Of a DNA stretch of 64,000 bases, positions 48,495 to 58,500 are shown piece after piece. The position numbers and the translations under genes are program-made. The stretch is from NCBI GenBank assembly GCA_977017575.1, contig CDRNVI010000046.1, positions 1 through 64,000 on the forward strand, given 5' to 3'. A model generated the notes under the pieces. That model did not search any database, had not been told where the DNA came from, and was given only the letters and a program-made list of their open reading frames with translations. Origin of the DNA: Paramoeba atlantica (lineage: Eukaryota; Discosea). Within the stretch, counting starts at the first letter, position 1; the number at the start of each line of letters is the position of its first letter.

Positions 48495-51265
48495 CTATGG
48501 CCCATCGGGAGGACGTTCATCTCATACACGTCTCCACTGTTCGTTCTAAGGCGGAATTTGGGCCGCGCCCTCTTCGGGATACCAATCTGGTAAAACCCGC
48601 ACGTGAAGTCCCGCTTCACAGCCATCGGCTCGTGCGCCTTATGAAGATACTTGGAGGGATGATATAATGGGACCTTTGGTTCATATGATTTTAATCTATC
48701 GTTATCGTCCCTTGTCCACGAAATAAATCTTCTGCGCTGATTGCCCTCATCATCGGTCTCCACAACCGTGAAGGGAATCATGAACTGCATCGATGGGCGC
48801 TTTCTCAACTCCTGCGCCGGGACCTTAGAGATTATGCCTGCGTCCTCCAACAATCGGACATCCGCCTCAGGCAACGAACCTTTCACACTAGGTTCGGGGT
48901 ACGGGGCTTTAGGTACCCATAATAATTCATCCACTACCTTGCGAAAACGAGTGGCAGCTGACAGACTCATCCACTCTTTAACCTGATCCACATGGATAAC
49001 AGGTATCGACTTCTTAACGTGCAAAGGTAGGTGAGCGTCGTGTGCCTTGGCTAGCCGTGAAGAGCGGCGTGCACAAACAACGGAGTGCCTGCGAAGGTAA
49101 GGCACTTCCTCGAAGCACTTTGCCACGTGCTCCGAGGTTACAGCACTGGGAGACGTGCTGAGACTCTCTGCGTCCCGAGAGCCCTTGCCGTTGTAATACT
49201 GCTTGCGTTGTAGCGCAACAGTGATTCGACGTTGAGGTGTTTCGTGAGGTTCTGGACGTCCTCCATCCTGAGATTCCCGAGGGAGATCTCGTGGAATAGG
49301 TAAGTAATTGCACCTCTTTTTATGGAATGTGTTCCATACCCCGGACCGAGAAGGTGATTCATCCTGTGGTCCATCTCCCGGACCGTCGTGTAACACAGGC
49401 GCTGGCCTGGTCTCAAACTTCCCACAAACTGAGCCAGTTCGGGTGTCCCCGGTCCAGTCACTATCGCGTAGAGGTACGGCCGGTAAGGATTCAGACGGGT
49501 TGTCTTGGTCCCCCTGCCCCAATAAATGATTACCTGGTGACTGGCCACACTCACGAACTGCTCCCGCCTCAGGTCGGCGGTCTCGGTCCATCTCGCAGCG
49601 GCTTTCCAACACAGGAGGCAACACATGCTCTCCTTTACGTCGAGGTGACGTCTCAGCTTCTTTAGAAGAAGTGGCGTGATTGGTAGCATCTGCCGCGTGG
49701 GTTCTAGCCCCCCCTGCGCCTGCAGGGCCTTTACGTAGAGACTCAATGGGGTACCTTCGATTCCCATGAGCTCGAACAGAGTCCTCAATGCCCCTGCGTA
49801 CCCCATGCGCGTCGAGGTAGCGAGAGGCAGAGTCTCCAGGAAGAGCACCGCGTTTGCAGGATTCGCGGTGATTCCCTTCGCCTGGCAATACTCGCGCAGG
49901 CGGAACCATAATCGCTCCCTTGTGGCCCACGTGGCCGTTGCCCACATGGGCTGGAGCGCCTCGCCCAACTGGGTGGCGCGAGGATCGTCGACGGGCATCC
50001 TCAGAATGGCCTCGAGCAGCTGCTTCCGGTGTTTTCCTGGCGGCTGTGCGGCGTCGGCGGGTACGACGGCGGCGGTTTTGGCGCTCATCCACAACGAGCT
50101 GACCGTAGCGGTCCTGAGGATCGTCGTCACGGTGCAACCGCTGTTGCACACGTTCGACAGCAACGCCCGCCGCAGCCCAATAATGGTTGCGAAGCTCTTC
50201 GATGATGAGAAGGGCTACGGCGAGGTTGTGCTTCTCTAGCCATCCCTCCGTATTGCAGGCAGCGTACACCCATTCAGTTAACATCTTGAACAGGCGCTCA
50301 CGCTGCGGCGGAGGGTTAAAGCGTACCCCAAGCTGCGGAGCTTCGCGCAGCTCACGGATGAGTTCACGTGGCTTGAACAAATCATCCGTGTCGATCCACG
50401 GTTGCCAAGTAACCGGATCGTAGGGGGAGAAGCCTTTCAGGTCCGTAATACGGACGCGTTCAAACGTGGGGATCAGATCCTCAACTGGTTTCCCACCTGG
50501 CATCTGCGCTCGGACATGGTCCAGTTCCAAAGAGTGGTAGTTGATCTCGGGATGGGGAAAACGGTAGGCAGTGTTCTTGTCCCCATCCCACTCGGCGAAC
50601 AACTCAGTTGAGTTAGGGTCCTTGGGATGCGTCATATGCACCAACCCTATAACCGTCTGCCGTAGGCCATCCCGGGGGAGAGACCATACAGCTTCAACGG
50701 TGACCTCGTAGTCTTTGCGCAGAAGCTCGATCACTTTCGTGATGAACTCTTCTTTGCTAGATTGTGTCATGATCCCACGCGCATCACAGCATGAACGCTG
50801 AGGCATCCCGACGTGGTTAAGGTCGAGGGCCTCGTAACGGCGCGGCGAGCGAGAAGCCTCAACCTGGTCAGGGTTGAGGGTTCCTCTACGTCGAATATGG
50901 GGCTCCGGAGCCTCCAGCGGAAATGGATACGGGCTAGGGAGGGAGCTCGCCGGCAAACTGGGGAGGTTGGAAGGGAGAGGGCTAGGCGGTTCGCGGGCGG
51001 GGCTGAGTGCTCTTCCTGAAGGGCGTACCTTGCGCCGCGCCGGTCCAGGGGTAGGGGGAACAGGAGGAGGCCGCGCGGATACCTGCGGAGCCGGCTGCGT
51101 GGGGAGAGGAGGGAGAGGGGGGCGCACGAGAGGACATGAAAGAGACTGGCGTTTGGAACGGGCAAAAGAGGAGGTTTCAACCGGTGTTGGCGCCCGGTCA
51201 CGCTTTGGAGAGCGATCACGGTCCTGGCTCGGCTCCTGAGGAGCCCGCAAACGTTGGGATCTCAT
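48272..51265 (-). CDS. Retroelement gag-like and reverse transcriptase region
   Basis: Part of the VIPER/DIRS-like fossil. The N-terminal part (from 51265) is Pro/Arg-rich and gag-like. The RT region lies at about 49010-48290, with KRDFTCGFYQIGIP and EMNVLPMGHRCAPEVM, typical of DIRS and LTR-type reverse transcriptases. The recombinase is read from another frame in between. Confidence 0.75.
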   Translation of the reverse strand: MRSQRLRAPQEPSQDRDRSPKRDRAPTPVETSSFARSKRQSLSCPLVRPPLPPLPTQPAPQVSARPPPVPPTPGPARRKVRPSGRALSPAREPPSPLPSNLPSLPASSLPSPYPFPLEAPEPHIRRRGTLNPDQVEASRSPRRYEALDLNHVGMPQRSCCDARGIMTQSSKEEFITKVIELLRKDYEVTVEAVWSLPRDGLRQTVIGLVHMTHPKDPNSTELFAEWDGDKNTAYRFPHPEINYHSLELDHVRAQMPGGKPVEDLIPTFERVRITDLKGFSPYDPVTWQPWIDTDDLFKPRELIRELREAPQLGVRFNPPPQRERLFKMLTEWVYAACNTEGWLEKHNLAVALLIIEELRNHYWAAAGVAVERVQQRLHRDDDPQDRYGQLVVDERQNRRRRTRRRRTAARKTPEAAARGHSEDARRRSSRHPVGRGAPAHVGNGHVGHKGAIMVPPARVLPGEGNHRESCKRGALPGDSASRYLDAHGVRRGIEDSVRAHGNRRYPIESLRKGPAGAGGARTHAADATNHATSSKEAETSPRRKGEHVLPPVLESRCEMDRDRRPEAGAVRECGQSPGNHLLGQGDQDNPSESLPAVPLRDSDWTGDTRTGSVCGKFETRPAPVLHDGPGDGPQDESPSRSGVWNTFHKKRCNYLPIPRDLPRESQDGGRPEPHETPQRRITVALQRKQYYNGKGSRDAESLSTSPSAVTSEHVAKCFEEVPYLRRHSVVCARRSSRLAKAHDAHLPLHVKKSIPVIHVDQVKEWMSLSAATRFRKVVDELLWVPKAPYPEPSVKGSLPEADVRLLEDAGIISKVPAQELRKRPSMQFMIPFTVVETDDEGNQRRRFISWTRDDNDRLKSYEPKVPLYHPSKYLHKAHEPMAVKRDFTCGFYQIGIPKRARPKFRLRTNSGDVYEMNVLPMGHRCAPEVMHTVTAAIVGETSVCSQRYSFHRGAIDVYVVSEFCLQEPTPRPPRTLSSLTSVATRRTVFLKIRVNPL
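49138..50163 (-). CDS. Retroelement tyrosine recombinase
   Basis: Part of the VIPER/DIRS-like fossil, 341 residues. The N-terminal SAM-like region is near RERLWFRLREYCQAKGI. The catalytic core has WTETADLRREQF (Arg I), GTHSIKRGAI (H-x-x-K/R) and a C-terminal LTKHLNVESLLRY with the candidate Tyr. Such recombinases insert a circular cDNA without target duplication. Confidence 0.85.
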   Translation of the reverse strand: MLSNVCNSGCTVTTILRTATVSSLWMSAKTAAVVPADAAQPPGKHRKQLLEAILRMPVDDPRATQLGEALQPMWATATWATRERLWFRLREYCQAKGITANPANAVLFLETLPLATSTRMGYAGALRTLFELMGIEGTPLSLYVKALQAQGGLEPTRQMLPITPLLLKKLRRHLDVKESMCCLLCWKAAARWTETADLRREQFVSVASHQVIIYWGRGTKTTRLNPYRPYLYAIVTGPGTPELAQFVGSLRPGQRLCYTTVREMDHRMNHLLGPGYGTHSIKRGAITYLFHEISLGNLRMEDVQNLTKHLNVESLLRYNASSITTARALGTQRVSARLPVL

Positions 51266-51435
51266 TGGGACAAAAACTTAACGCGTAGTAAAATAACAAC
51301 TTAACAAGGATATATAAGATAATAGTAAATACCCAGCCCATGTAAAATTCGGAATACAAATCATAATTCGAAGAAACTATGTGCCCCGAAGGGCCAGCAG
51401 GCAAATACATAACAGCCCCTCGGCTAAATTTCAAA

Positions 51436-51870
51436 ACGTGGACTATTAGGAGCTTCTTCAGATTCAGTCATTCAATATTGTGGTATCTTGCACTTTCTAC
51501 AAAATTGGAACGTGCGTGCTCTAGCTGATGGTGGGTTTTACGAATGCAGAAGCGTGATAGTTCCGTACAGCAAACATGAAATATGGCCACGAGATCTGTC
51601 CGATCGTCCTTCCGAAATTGAATTAAAAAGAGCTAATGACAAACTTTCCTATAATCACTCGCTCATTTTAGGGCTAGAATTGAGCATGTGTTTAGTCGTT
51701 CGTGTATGGGAAGGTGGCTTGCTTTCAAAAATTGGACCAAGCTATCGAACTCTCTTCTGTACTATTCTTTTGCATGTTGTGCGATAGTTCATAACATGGA
51801 AATTATTTTTCATCACAGTTGGTCCGGAAAGTATGCCTCTATGTCAGAAGATAAAAAAGGAGGCCATTAA
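51436..51870 (+). mobile_element. DDE_4 transposase, C-terminal part
   Basis: ALADGGFYECRSVIVPYSKH carries the second Asp (ADGGF). NDKLSYNHSLI leads into ARIEHVFSRS, which carries the third acid (RxRxEHxF), after a frameshift near 51668. The end MGRWLAFKNWTKL...CCAIVHNMEI fits the family C-terminus. The strand is the same as the N-terminal part at 46178-46675. Confidence 0.75.
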
Positions 51871-52482
51871 AAGAAAAATTGCTTTACATAAAGCCCAATC
51901 TTCAAGATATCCCAAACCTGGCTGTCGCGCATCCCAAAAGAGGGGACGTAATAGCACGCCAGAAAATAGACTTGTACAAACCCAGATTGAGGACTACATT
52001 GTCAATTTAGCCACGGATATCGATGAATGCTAAACCTTTTTCGTTTGATTGTTCACTTATACTTTTGACTATCTCAAAAAAGACCTACATCGGTCCCACT
52101 ATTTTCGACCGCCTGGCACCAACCTCCAGGTTGGCCACCCCCGCCATTGCAGAGGGGGTGGCCGGGGGGGGGGGTCACCGCCAGTGACCTTGCAAAAGCC
52201 TTCTGTGGGTAACACTGGGTAGCACAGGTTGCACTGGGTAGCACAGCGTACACAAGATCACACTGGGTAACTGCAGAATCTCCATTTACTAGATTAGAAA
52301 GATCGTCAAAAAACAGAGGAAAGGAATAAAAGCGATAAACTATCCACTTCCTCCGAAATTACATATTTTTTATATTTAGAGCCAAGTGAATTTTGATTAA
52401 GAAGTCTTTTTTGTTTGGTAGATGTAAATCTTAGCGATAATAGAAATCAAAAAACAAAGCTCAGCCTTTTTTCTAAGACCAT
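51871..52482. other. Transposon tail and spacer
   Basis: A short basic frame at 51833-52033 (KPGCRASQKRGRNSTPENR) may belong to the transposon. At 52125-52180 there is a GC-rich palindromic stretch (CCACCCCCGCC...GGGGGTGGCC). Direct repeats of CACTGGGTAGCACA lie at about 52212-52275. No host gene was seen. Confidence 0.45.
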
Positions 52483-54579
52483 TTACTGGCGCAGCGGCTT
52501 AGCAACCTTTTCACGTTTTTTTCCAATATCAACGTGATACATACTTTCTTTCATACGATGACTAAACCTCTCATCAATCGAATCAATTTCTCGAGCTGCA
52601 CGGTTCATGTCGATGGAAGAAATAGGAGCATCTTCATTAAGCTTCCCATTAAGATTTGTGGCGCTACCGAGACAGGATATTTCAGGTTGAAACTGTAGGC
52701 CTTGACGAGCTAAACGACGGGCTTGTCGTTCGATTCTTTTTTCTCTTGCTTGCGCTTGTTTCTTTTGTTTGTGTAGCCTACGCTTGCGACTGCGTTTAGA
52801 AATACCATTTTCCGATCGTACGTCTTGCATCTGTTCATCTGAGTCAACTGTATTCTCCAGGTTATTTTTCTTAAAATCTCTATCTGGACTTTCCGCAGCA
52901 TCTAAGTTGCTATTTCGAATTATTGTTTTCAAATCCTCAGTGGAGCATGGCGTTTCTACTCTTGTTTCCGTTTCTTCAACATTTTCCGTCCGAGAACGCT
53001 GTTTTTGACGTTGTGCCTTTCGCTTAACATCTCGTCGTTCTCCAACTGTTTTTGCGTTTTGCAATGCAAGATGATACATTGATTCCTCGTGGATCTTTTC
53101 CACCACAGCATCGTCATGAGCGGTAAACTCCGTGTAAAAGTCACCATTGTTGGTGGAGTGATTAGGAAAATTGCTGACCTCACTCGATACGCTCTCTAAC
53201 TCATCAATGCAAGGCTCACTAGAAATCTTCGTTGAGGACCCGTCCTCTTGCAAATCCTTTTCATTATCGTGATCTTTATCTTCCGTTTGATAACCTTCTA
53301 GCAGGCATGCGTATTTTTCCTTTTGAGCGCTACAAGATCTTCCCATAGTAACTTGACTTTCTTCTTCGCTTTCAGATGCTACATAGGCATCCAAGTCACC
53401 CATTTGCATGTCTTTCATTGCAAATGCATTCTTGAGTGCAGCAGTACGCTTTAGGTCAGTCATGTCCCAAAGCAAGGAAGCCGCACTTGGAGTATTAGAC
53501 ATACCAGATGTTTCCCCTGTACTCGGTAAGATCCTTTCATGAGTTTGTAGTGCGGAGAGGGCAGGGGAGAGGATATATTCAAGAGGCAGAGTGTGACAAT
53601 GATCAGAGACATTTTCCTCGTCAAAGTTCATTTCTTGTGGAACGTATCTTAGAAACATTACAATTCCAGCGAATTCCACTTCTCTCTCATTACATTGCTC
53701 GTATAATTCGCTAGCTGTTGCTGGTGTGTCACATTCGATTATGGCATAGTAAAACTTTTTTCGCAGCTCACCGTATGCAATAATTTTTTCCGGATCCATA
53801 TCGTTGTTGATGTCCGCCGAAGTGTCCGCCGAATGAAATTCTTCTTCATTGGGAACTTCCGATTCTTTTTTGAGGCGTTTCATTTTCAAATGCGGCCTCT
53901 CGCTCTGGATTTTAGAATTTGACTGAACGCCCTTTTCTACACGCCAAACATTAGGAACCTGTTCCCCTTCTCGATGCTGAATCCCCACTTCACTGACATA
54001 AATTTTTACGTCTCGTACTGCTCCACCATGTGGGGCAAAAGAATGAAATAATGCAAAAAGATCAAGGGCCGTTACGTAATCCCACTCGAATTCAACTAAC
54101 GCAAGTCGTGAAGTAGCCTCTATAGTTGCATCCTCCGAGGGACACTCCGTCCCATGTTCAGTGCTTGAGACTTGAGGTACCATAGCGACTGAGTTATTAT
54201 CTGACTGATTCCCTGAAAATTCCCCGATAGAGTCATCATTTCCATCAGAACAGATTTCCATATGTTCCTTGTGCATAGTTAAATGATTCTTAAAGCGTAT
54301 GTCGGAAGCTGTGTCAAGCGAAGCGTCAGTAACATTTTTATTCACGAAATGTTTTTTCTTCGGCAATTTGCATACACGTTTTTTGCTTTCTCGGTCATTG
54401 TATTGCACTCGAGAGTTAGAATCACGATATAGCGTACGAAATCGGGGGTCGTGTAGCTCTCTAAAGCGATTGTCATTTGTACCACGAATTTTCCGACTGC
54501 GCTGAGCCGTCGCTTTTTGCGTAATTTCACACATGTTCACACAAATTGCATATCTCAGTTCTTGAAAAACAAAGTTCAA
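52483..54579 (-). CDS. ESF1: ESF1, 18S rRNA processing factor
   Basis: 698 residues. The family core is clear: SRLALVEFEWDYVTALDLFA, then FAPHGGAVRDVKIYVSEVGI, then KKFYYAIIECDTPATASELY, then IVMFLRYVPQEM, then LLWDMTDLKRTAALKNAFAM and MGDLDAYVASESEEE. HDPRFRTLYRDSN occurs near residue 43. A basic coiled stretch and a NUC153-like end (SSIDMNRAAREIDSIDERFS) close it. ESF1 acts in the nucleolus in early 18S maturation. The strand is the same as NAT10 downstream on the map, another small-subunit factor. It is slightly longer than fungal ESF1 because of acidic insertions. Confidence 0.93.
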   Translation of the reverse strand: MNFVFQELRYAICVNMCEITQKATAQRSRKIRGTNDNRFRELHDPRFRTLYRDSNSRVQYNDRESKKRVCKLPKKKHFVNKNVTDASLDTASDIRFKNHLTMHKEHMEICSDGNDDSIGEFSGNQSDNNSVAMVPQVSSTEHGTECPSEDATIEATSRLALVEFEWDYVTALDLFALFHSFAPHGGAVRDVKIYVSEVGIQHREGEQVPNVWRVEKGVQSNSKIQSERPHLKMKRLKKESEVPNEEEFHSADTSADINNDMDPEKIIAYGELRKKFYYAIIECDTPATASELYEQCNEREVEFAGIVMFLRYVPQEMNFDEENVSDHCHTLPLEYILSPALSALQTHERILPSTGETSGMSNTPSAASLLWDMTDLKRTAALKNAFAMKDMQMGDLDAYVASESEEESQVTMGRSCSAQKEKYACLLEGYQTEDKDHDNEKDLQEDGSSTKISSEPCIDELESVSSEVSNFPNHSTNNGDFYTEFTAHDDAVVEKIHEESMYHLALQNAKTVGERRDVKRKAQRQKQRSRTENVEETETRVETPCSTEDLKTIIRNSNLDAAESPDRDFKKNNLENTVDSDEQMQDVRSENGISKRSRKRRLHKQKKQAQAREKRIERQARRLARQGLQFQPEISCLGSATNLNGKLNEDAPISSIDMNRAAREIDSIDERFSHRMKESMYHVDIGKKREKVAKPLRQ

Positions 54580-54788
54580 TAAAGTTTTTTAAGTCACACG
54601 GAAATACTCTAAACTAACTTCAAGCAAAGCGCCCTTCGCTTGAAAAAATCATACGACTTTTGTTATGACGAAAAGAATACAAACCTATGGACATAAAAGA
54701 TACTTCTCGTTCGACTAAAATCTTTTACACGTAGGATCCTTAAGAAAAAGTCTTTTTACAGAAACAAATAACTCTCTTGAAAGACACC

Positions 54789-55373
54789 CTAGTGCGGATC
54801 CGGAGTGTACCCGTCCACGGCCATATTCCGTGTTGCGCTGGGTATCTCCACCACCGTCCCTTCCATATCCTTTGTGACTTTGACTTGGCACCCAAGCCGG
54901 GAAGTCGGACGCAAGTCAAACGCTAAATCCAGCAAATCCTCCTCCGCTTCACACGGCACGGGGGCCGTTGCGTAGGCCCGGGCGTCAAGGATACAGTGGC
55001 ACGTGCTGCACGCCAGACTGCCCTCACACGCGGCCTCCAGACCAATATCGTGCTCCCGCGAGACCTCCAGCAGGGTCTGGCCCTCACGTGCGGTCACTGT
55101 CTTGTGCCCATCCGGCAGCTTGTTCCCTTTCCAGGTAAACGTGACGGGATCCCCTCCGCAGGTACGCTGCGAATGAGAACGTACCGAGAAAACGTATGGA
55201 GGAACACGATGTTTTGCGGACCGCATGCCTTGTAAATAGGCATGCGCTGGGCGAGAGTGAATTCTGAATAAGGGATAGGTGCCATGGTGAGGTGCCACGG
55301 GGTGCGTTATTCCGTGCCATAAGGCTCTTTTCCAATGCGATATTGTATAACTCATCATTTTCATTCTGGACAT
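54789..55373 (-). CDS. Mitochondrial [2Fe-2S] ferredoxin (adrenodoxin type)
   Basis: 194 residues. A presequence of about 65 residues precedes the ferredoxin fold (VTFTWKGNKLPDGHKTVTAR). Cluster ligands: CEGSLACSTCHC in the C-x5-C-x2-C pattern, with the fourth Cys in SRLGCQVKVT. DLAFDLRPTSRLGC is typical of the adrenodoxin class. It passes electrons from ferredoxin reductase to Fe-S assembly on ISCU and, in some forms, to heme A synthesis. GC-rich codons contrast with flanking DNA. FDX1 and FDX2 subtypes are not separable by eye. Confidence 0.95.
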   Translation of the reverse strand: MSRMKMMSYTISHWKRALWHGITHPVAPHHGTYPLFRIHSRPAHAYLQGMRSAKHRVPPYVFSVRSHSQRTCGGDPVTFTWKGNKLPDGHKTVTAREGQTLLEVSREHDIGLEAACEGSLACSTCHCILDARAYATAPVPCEAEEDLLDLAFDLRPTSRLGCQVKVTKDMEGTVVEIPSATRNMAVDGYTPDPH

Positions 55374-55571
55374 ATTAGGTATCTTTCTACGGATACCACA
55401 GTTTTAAAGACCTCATAGATAAAAAGATTTTTTTCCGTTCGAAGTATGAATAAAAAAGTGATTAGTCAACTAAAATAATGAGCCTGCAAAGAAAAAACTG
55501 TCGACAACTTACAGTCAGGGGTGTATAAGTGAGTAGAAAAATAAAAAAATGGTATGAGGAATTTATGTAGA

Positions 55572-58500
55572 CTATGCCTTGGGACGTCTTTCCAACCCCC
55601 TTTTCAATACATTTGTAGTATGCGTGACCTGCACTTTCGATGGACTATCTGTATTGCCTGTTTGCCGGGAGAAATCAGCTACCTCGCCGTCGACTGCCTT
55701 GAAGCACGTATCGTCTTCTAGACTAATTTCAGAGTCTTTCAACTTTGCCCGATGAGGAAATTCATCCAGTTGACATAGTACACGTAAATATTCCACGATG
55801 CTTTTAATCCCGCGCTGCAACAAAGCCCTTAGTTGTGCGATAGGGATCGACATTGTATTAAATGGAGGCTGTTTGGTAAGTTCTTCGAGTGAATATCCAT
55901 GTAAGCCTACGCCCAATAATATAGCGGACACGGAGGGACTAAGTACAACTCCAGCTTCAATCCCCTTCTCTGGGTGGTGAAACAATTTTTTGGAAAAGTA
56001 CAGGCTGGCTAAGGTGGGAAGCAAGTCACGGATTATGGCAAGATCAACTCGAAGCTGCGTAAAAGAACTCATGCGAGCCATGTCAGTTGAGGACAGACGC
56101 TGTGATACTTCTGTCCGTGTTGCCTGCGGTACACCATCCACAGTGACCCTCGACGTCTCCTCATCATATTCCGTCAGGCGCTGCATTGCGCTTTCTAGAT
56201 GGGTGGGTGTATCCACTGCTAAAGCCAGAGAGACGTCCAGGGGTAGTCCCCGAAAAACGGAAGAGACGAGCGCAAGATAGCGCTGATGAAACTCCTGTCG
56301 AAGATCATTAAAAAGAATCCCCAGATTCCTGTTTCCCACTGTCTGGACGAGAGGCTGCATCATAAGCAGTGAGTGTTCCGCCGTCATCTCGTTGGTTTGC
56401 TGGCGCAAGTAGTAAGGGGCAAAGCCGCATTTTGTCCAGAACTCAAACAAGGGGGCTGTTACACCATACACTGTCCCTATGTATGCTTGACCGCTCATTT
56501 TATGACATTTTGAGTCAAGTTCAACAAAAAGTGCAGCGTTTGAGGCATCAGAAGTTTCAGTCACATCAGAACTGTCATGTGCATCCCCCAAGAAAGAAGT
56601 GGATGACTTTGAAAACTCGGAGCTGCTGCCACGTAAGTATTCAATCAATAGTGACATGGCTTTGGATCCATACCCGGAGCGTTGAAAGGCACTGTGTGTG
56701 GCAATACGTACCACTCGTAGGCCACGTAATGCGGCTAACTCTGGTTGAAGAAAATAACTTGCAAGTGTGTAGGGTATCATATCCCCACTAGGCTTAGTGG
56801 CCTCGTCGAGGTGGCGCTGGAGCTTGTCTTGCCCCACCCCGCCTTCCTCACACAGCTGAATGACGCAATAGATGTCGCAGTGCGTGGGTTCGCCATGCGG
56901 GACGGGACCCGTGAGTACGAGCAAGTGGTGGGCAGGGGCGTCGCAGAGCAGTTGTAAGTCGTTGGGCTGGTTTCGGTAGTGAGCGCCAACAAGCAGTGAC
57001 ATCACACGTTGGAGAAAAATTTCCGCTGTGGGCTCTGAAGAGAAGAGCACGTCCCGGTTTACGTAGTGCAGAGTGCACGAACGCGGATCCGGACTACTTT
57101 TCGGGGTGTACGTCTCCGTCGTGCACTCGAGGCAGAGTAAATTGTACAACCAACGTTCAATGGGATCGTTTAGTGCATATCGTATGGGCTCTTTGAGTTC
57201 TATTTCTTGTAGGGTCCTAGACCGATGGGCCCAGGGGTCTCCGATCGCCTCCTTCTTGCGTGGCTCCTGGGTGCTCGTCTGCTTCAACTCCTTTATGAGC
57301 TTTAGTGACAGGCTTCGCCCCGTTCCTTCGTATCCGCTAATAGTAGAGGACATCATAACAAGGTAGGGACCAAGTAGCTTCCTTACCATAGGCAAGGGAA
57401 TTGCCGCGGCTTCTTCGACTATCACAAGTTCAGCCTGTGATGTCAGAAGCGAGTCTTGGGGAAAAATGTATTGAAGCAGTTGACGGTGATGATTTTTCCC
57501 CCGACGCAACACAACGCGAACAATACAATGTGAAAGCTCAGGAGCCGAACAGTAAAATTTCTCATAGTCGGAATGCTCAACGTAGCCCAGAGCGGTGAGA
57601 CCTTTCAGCAAGAACTCGAAAAGGGTCGCAACGTTTTCTGGACTTGGAGAAGTGACAAGCATGTTTGAGTAGCCCAGATGGAAGGCACCGGCGACTGCCA
57701 TACCAAGCGCCGCAGACTTTCCGCGCCCTCGCCCCGCGGTCATGGAAAGCGTGACATCAAGTGACTTCTCGGAAAGTACCTTCACTAATGTAAGAAGCGC
57801 CTTGGCCTGGTCCAAAGTCACGGAAAGCTGTGCCAATGGACCGACAAGTGCTTGCGTCTTCAAGGCCTCTTTCATTTCACGAAGCGATTTCTCCGCCGGA
57901 GTGAGTAATCCTCCACCGACTCCTTCAACAGTGGCAACATATCTCATTGATGGATCCAACGATACTGCATCAGTAATTGGAAGAACCTCAAGTCGGTCGT
58001 TGACACAGATAAAATTCTTACAGTCCGCAAAACTGCGGACAAGTCTCCGGTTAAATCGTGGAATAACCACTGGATGAGACTCGGTGCGGTACTTTGAGTG
58101 TACTTCCATGACCAAGGTGTGGAGTTGGCGCAGTGAAGTCATCGTTCGTAGCATTAACAAAATAAGCCCTCCACCAGCCACGGTCTCGATGGTACGTGCA
58201 AGTACATTCGGGGTTAAGGCCTCAAAATCCTGCAAGACAAGCATGGGAAAGGTGCACCCTAATATTTTTTGGGACTCCTTGTAGTAACAGTACCGAATAG
58301 AAGTTTGCGCTAGAAACGTCTCAAACGATTCGTGAGTTTCTGTCGTTACCTTTCCCGACGAAATCTCACGCCGACTTTGAGTCAGACGCTTTTTCCGCGA
58401 CATTCCACCAAACGAGAGTTCGTTCTTCATACACCATAGTACAGAAGGATTAGTCTCATTACGAGCCTTGCTCAGCATGTAGTGAAAATTCATTACCTGA

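Larger units (their letters stand above)
46676..51435 (-). mobile_element. Tyrosine-recombinase retroelement (VIPER/DIRS-like)
   Basis: A fossil-class element of about 4.76 kb on the minus strand, read right to left: gag-like region, tyrosine recombinase, reverse transcriptase, RNase H. This is the order known for trypanosome VIPER. Long frames remain open over nearly all of it, so it looks whole or nearly so and of recent age. It sits inside the DDE_4 transposase gene. Simple LTRs are not visible; the flanking non-coding parts are about 46676-47450 and 51266-51435, with a pyrimidine-rich tract at 47327-47445. Exact ends are approximate. Confidence 0.8.
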
